Below are positions 5,969 to 7,179 of a stretch of 7,179 nucleotides of DNA, in pieces. This DNA comes from Bacteroidaceae bacterium (lineage in GTDB: Bacteria > Bacteroidota > Bacteroidia > Bacteroidales > Barnesiellaceae_A). The notes beneath the pieces are model-generated. The model worked only from the letters and a program-made list of their open reading frames with translations. It had not been told where the DNA came from and searched no databases. The stretch is taken from positions 1 through 7,179 of the forward strand of contig JAFZDG010000120.1 of NCBI GenBank assembly GCA_017561285.1, given 5' to 3'. The number at the start of each line of letters is the position of its first letter. Position 1 is the stretch's first letter. Position numbers and translations under genes: made by a program.

Positions 5969-7179
5969 ATGAAAAAGCTATTTTTACTTTTCACAGTGTT
6001 ATGTGCTGCCGTTGCAGTACAAGCTCAAGTAATCTCGGCTTATACTGCGCAAGTGTCGCAAGGTACTTATACCGAGATAACCGGTGGTTTTGCAGTAGAT
6101 ACTGTCGGTTTGTATGATGAATATGATGCATCTATTAAAGCTGTAGCATGGAATCCTGCAGGACTTTTCGAAGAAACAACTACTGCTGCAGGTTTTGAAA
6201 TCGGTTTCGATTTTGAGTTCAATGATGTTTTGTGCAACCAATTCTTTATCAGTCCTTTTGGCTACATCGTGTTGGGACGTGATGAGGTTACTCTCGATCC
6301 TACTCATACCAATTATATTGCAGGCCGTGATGAGAATGCCGACAACGTTATTGGTGTTCTTCCTCGTGGTTGGAGAGGTTGTACTCAACTGTCTACTACC
6401 GAAATTTCTTACAAAGTTGAGGGCGAATCTCCCAATCGTACACTTGTAGTACAATATAAGGACTTGGGTGTAGCTGCTACTTGGGACTATAGTGTTGCTT
6501 GGAATTTCCAAATTCGCCTCAATGAAGGTACAAACACCATAGATTTTGTATTGGGCGAAAGCGAAAAAATATATCTTGAAGAACCCGGTGAAGGCGAAGA
6601 AAGAACTGATGACTTTGAAGCTCAAGTAGAATACTTGTTGAAAGGTACCGGTACAGATGTTTTGGTTGTTGCAAAAGATGATGAGACCGGTGACTGGATG
6701 ACATATCCCGAAGATAGAAGCGATTACTGGACCAATGAAACAGCTGCAGGTACTACATTTGTGTTTACAGCACCCGCAGAATGTGTTAGACCCGAGGAAC
6801 ACTTCAAAATGACTAGACTCATTCCCGAGTCTGATCAATTCCGTATTGAATGGACTCCCCTCGCAGCTGCCGACCGTGCGCTTATCATCCTTTCTGAGAC
6901 TGCTACGCTCACAGAGAACCCCCAACCCGGTACATTCTATCAAGTAGGTGACTCAATTGGTGGTGGTATTGTTTTGACCTTTACAACAGATACTGTTTAT
7001 GATACCAACAATCAATGGGACCTCACATTCAAGCCCGCTACTCAATACTACTTGCACATGTACACTGCCAATACTTATTGCGTAGGTGGTCCTTTGTTTG
7101 ACACAGGTGTTTTATCTTCATTCTGGACAAAACCCGCTGCTGCTGTAGCTCTTGATATTACCAATACTACTATCAACAC
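5969..7179 (+). CDS. Secreted surface protein with beta-sandwich-like N-terminal region and fibronectin III-like module (3' end outside window)
   Basis: The frame stays open from the ATG at 5969 to the window edge (403 residues and two bases). A TAATAACCTT box lies 14 nt upstream of the start. Residues 1-19 are a signal peptide ending V-Q-A before Gln20. Residues about 30-200 resemble a beta-sandwich region common in secreted Bacteroidota proteins: G-F-E-I-G-F-D-F-E-F-N near 75-85, F-I-S-P-F-G-Y-I-V-L-G near 93-103, I-S-Y-K-V-E-G-x-x-P-N-R near 146-157, and F-Q-I-R-L-N-E-G-T-N-T-I-D-F near 180-193. An acidic E/G/D-rich linker lies near 204-216. Residues about 278-388 look like a fibronectin III-like module (R-I-E-W-T-P, then P-A-T-Q-Y-Y-L-H-M-Y-T-A-N-T-Y). 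A T9SS domain probably lies beyond the edge but is not seen. It is unrelated in architecture to the four genes before it. Adhesion or display is inference. Confidence 0.92.
   Translation, partial: MKKLFLLFTVLCAAVAVQAQVISAYTAQVSQGTYTEITGGFAVDTVGLYDEYDASIKAVAWNPAGLFEETTTAAGFEIGFDFEFNDVLCNQFFISPFGYIVLGRDEVTLDPTHTNYIAGRDENADNVIGVLPRGWRGCTQLSTTEISYKVEGESPNRTLVVQYKDLGVAATWDYSVAWNFQIRLNEGTNTIDFVLGESEKIYLEEPGEGEERTDDFEAQVEYLLKGTGTDVLVVAKDDETGDWMTYPEDRSDYWTNETAAGTTFVFTAPAECVRPEEHFKMTRLIPESDQFRIEWTPLAAADRALIILSETATLTENPQPGTFYQVGDSIGGGIVLTFTTDTVYDTNNQWDLTFKPATQYYLHMYTANTYCVGGPLFDTGVLSSFWTKPAAAVALDITNTTIN

Noticed and set aside
5999..6943. Long minus-strand open frame (314 codons) opposite the last gene
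   Set aside because: It is antisense to a well-supported secreted protein, has Cys/Ser-rich composition with no recognisable domain or signal, and follows from codon bias on the + strand.
1..7179. tRNA, rRNA, CRISPR array, transposase, riboswitch or defence genes
   Set aside because: I saw no spaced short repeats with unique spacers, no tRNA-like cloverleaf, and no coding frame resembling such proteins.

Overview
The window looks like Bacteroidales (Bacteroidota) DNA, probably from a gut or oral member; I cannot name a genus. Four things point there. The proteins are secreted and end in a type IX secretion system (T9SS) type A sorting domain finishing in V-K-[IL]-L-V-K. All four visible signal peptides are followed directly by Gln, the pyroglutamate 'Q-rule' of this phylum. 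No start codon has a Shine-Dalgarno sequence, and the leaders are A/T-rich. TAAATTTG, a match to the Bacteroides -7 consensus TAnnTTTG, lies upstream of the last gene.

Layout: everything is on the + strand and nearly all of it is coding. Positions 1-291 are the 3' end of a secreted gene. Three complete paralogues follow at 327-2066 (579 aa from the preferred start), 2186-3919 (577 aa) and 4013-5773 (586 aa). A different secreted gene starts at 5969 and runs off the right edge. The spacers are 35, 119, 93 and 195 nt; no gene-free stretch exceeds 300 nt.

The three complete paralogues share one plan: a signal peptide, a mature N-terminus starting Q-W-[NS]-S-N, about eight tandem modules of about 57 residues that look like beta-propeller blades, and a T9SS C-terminal domain. 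The first and third complete copies are clearly closer to each other than to the middle copy. The gene at the left edge has the same C-terminal domain. The fifth gene has a different architecture: a beta-sandwich-like N-terminal region and a fibronectin III-like module.

The spacers hold most of the unexplained structure. The 119- and 93-nt spacers each contain a long stem-loop with a related base (right arm CAAAGAAG) but unrelated cores, and neither has a following U-tract. The 195-nt spacer has three copies of an AATATT(GAT)AAATT(T)GT repeat at 32- and 34-bp spacing, each overlapping a full or partial -7 box. It also has a long imperfect inverted repeat, a short leader hairpin that competes with it, and a 10-bp tandem repeat in the leader. 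My reading is a tandemly expanded family of surface-displayed or secreted propeller proteins, probably largely co-transcribed with structured intercistronic RNA, followed by a separately promoted surface protein. The molecular function of all five genes is unknown.
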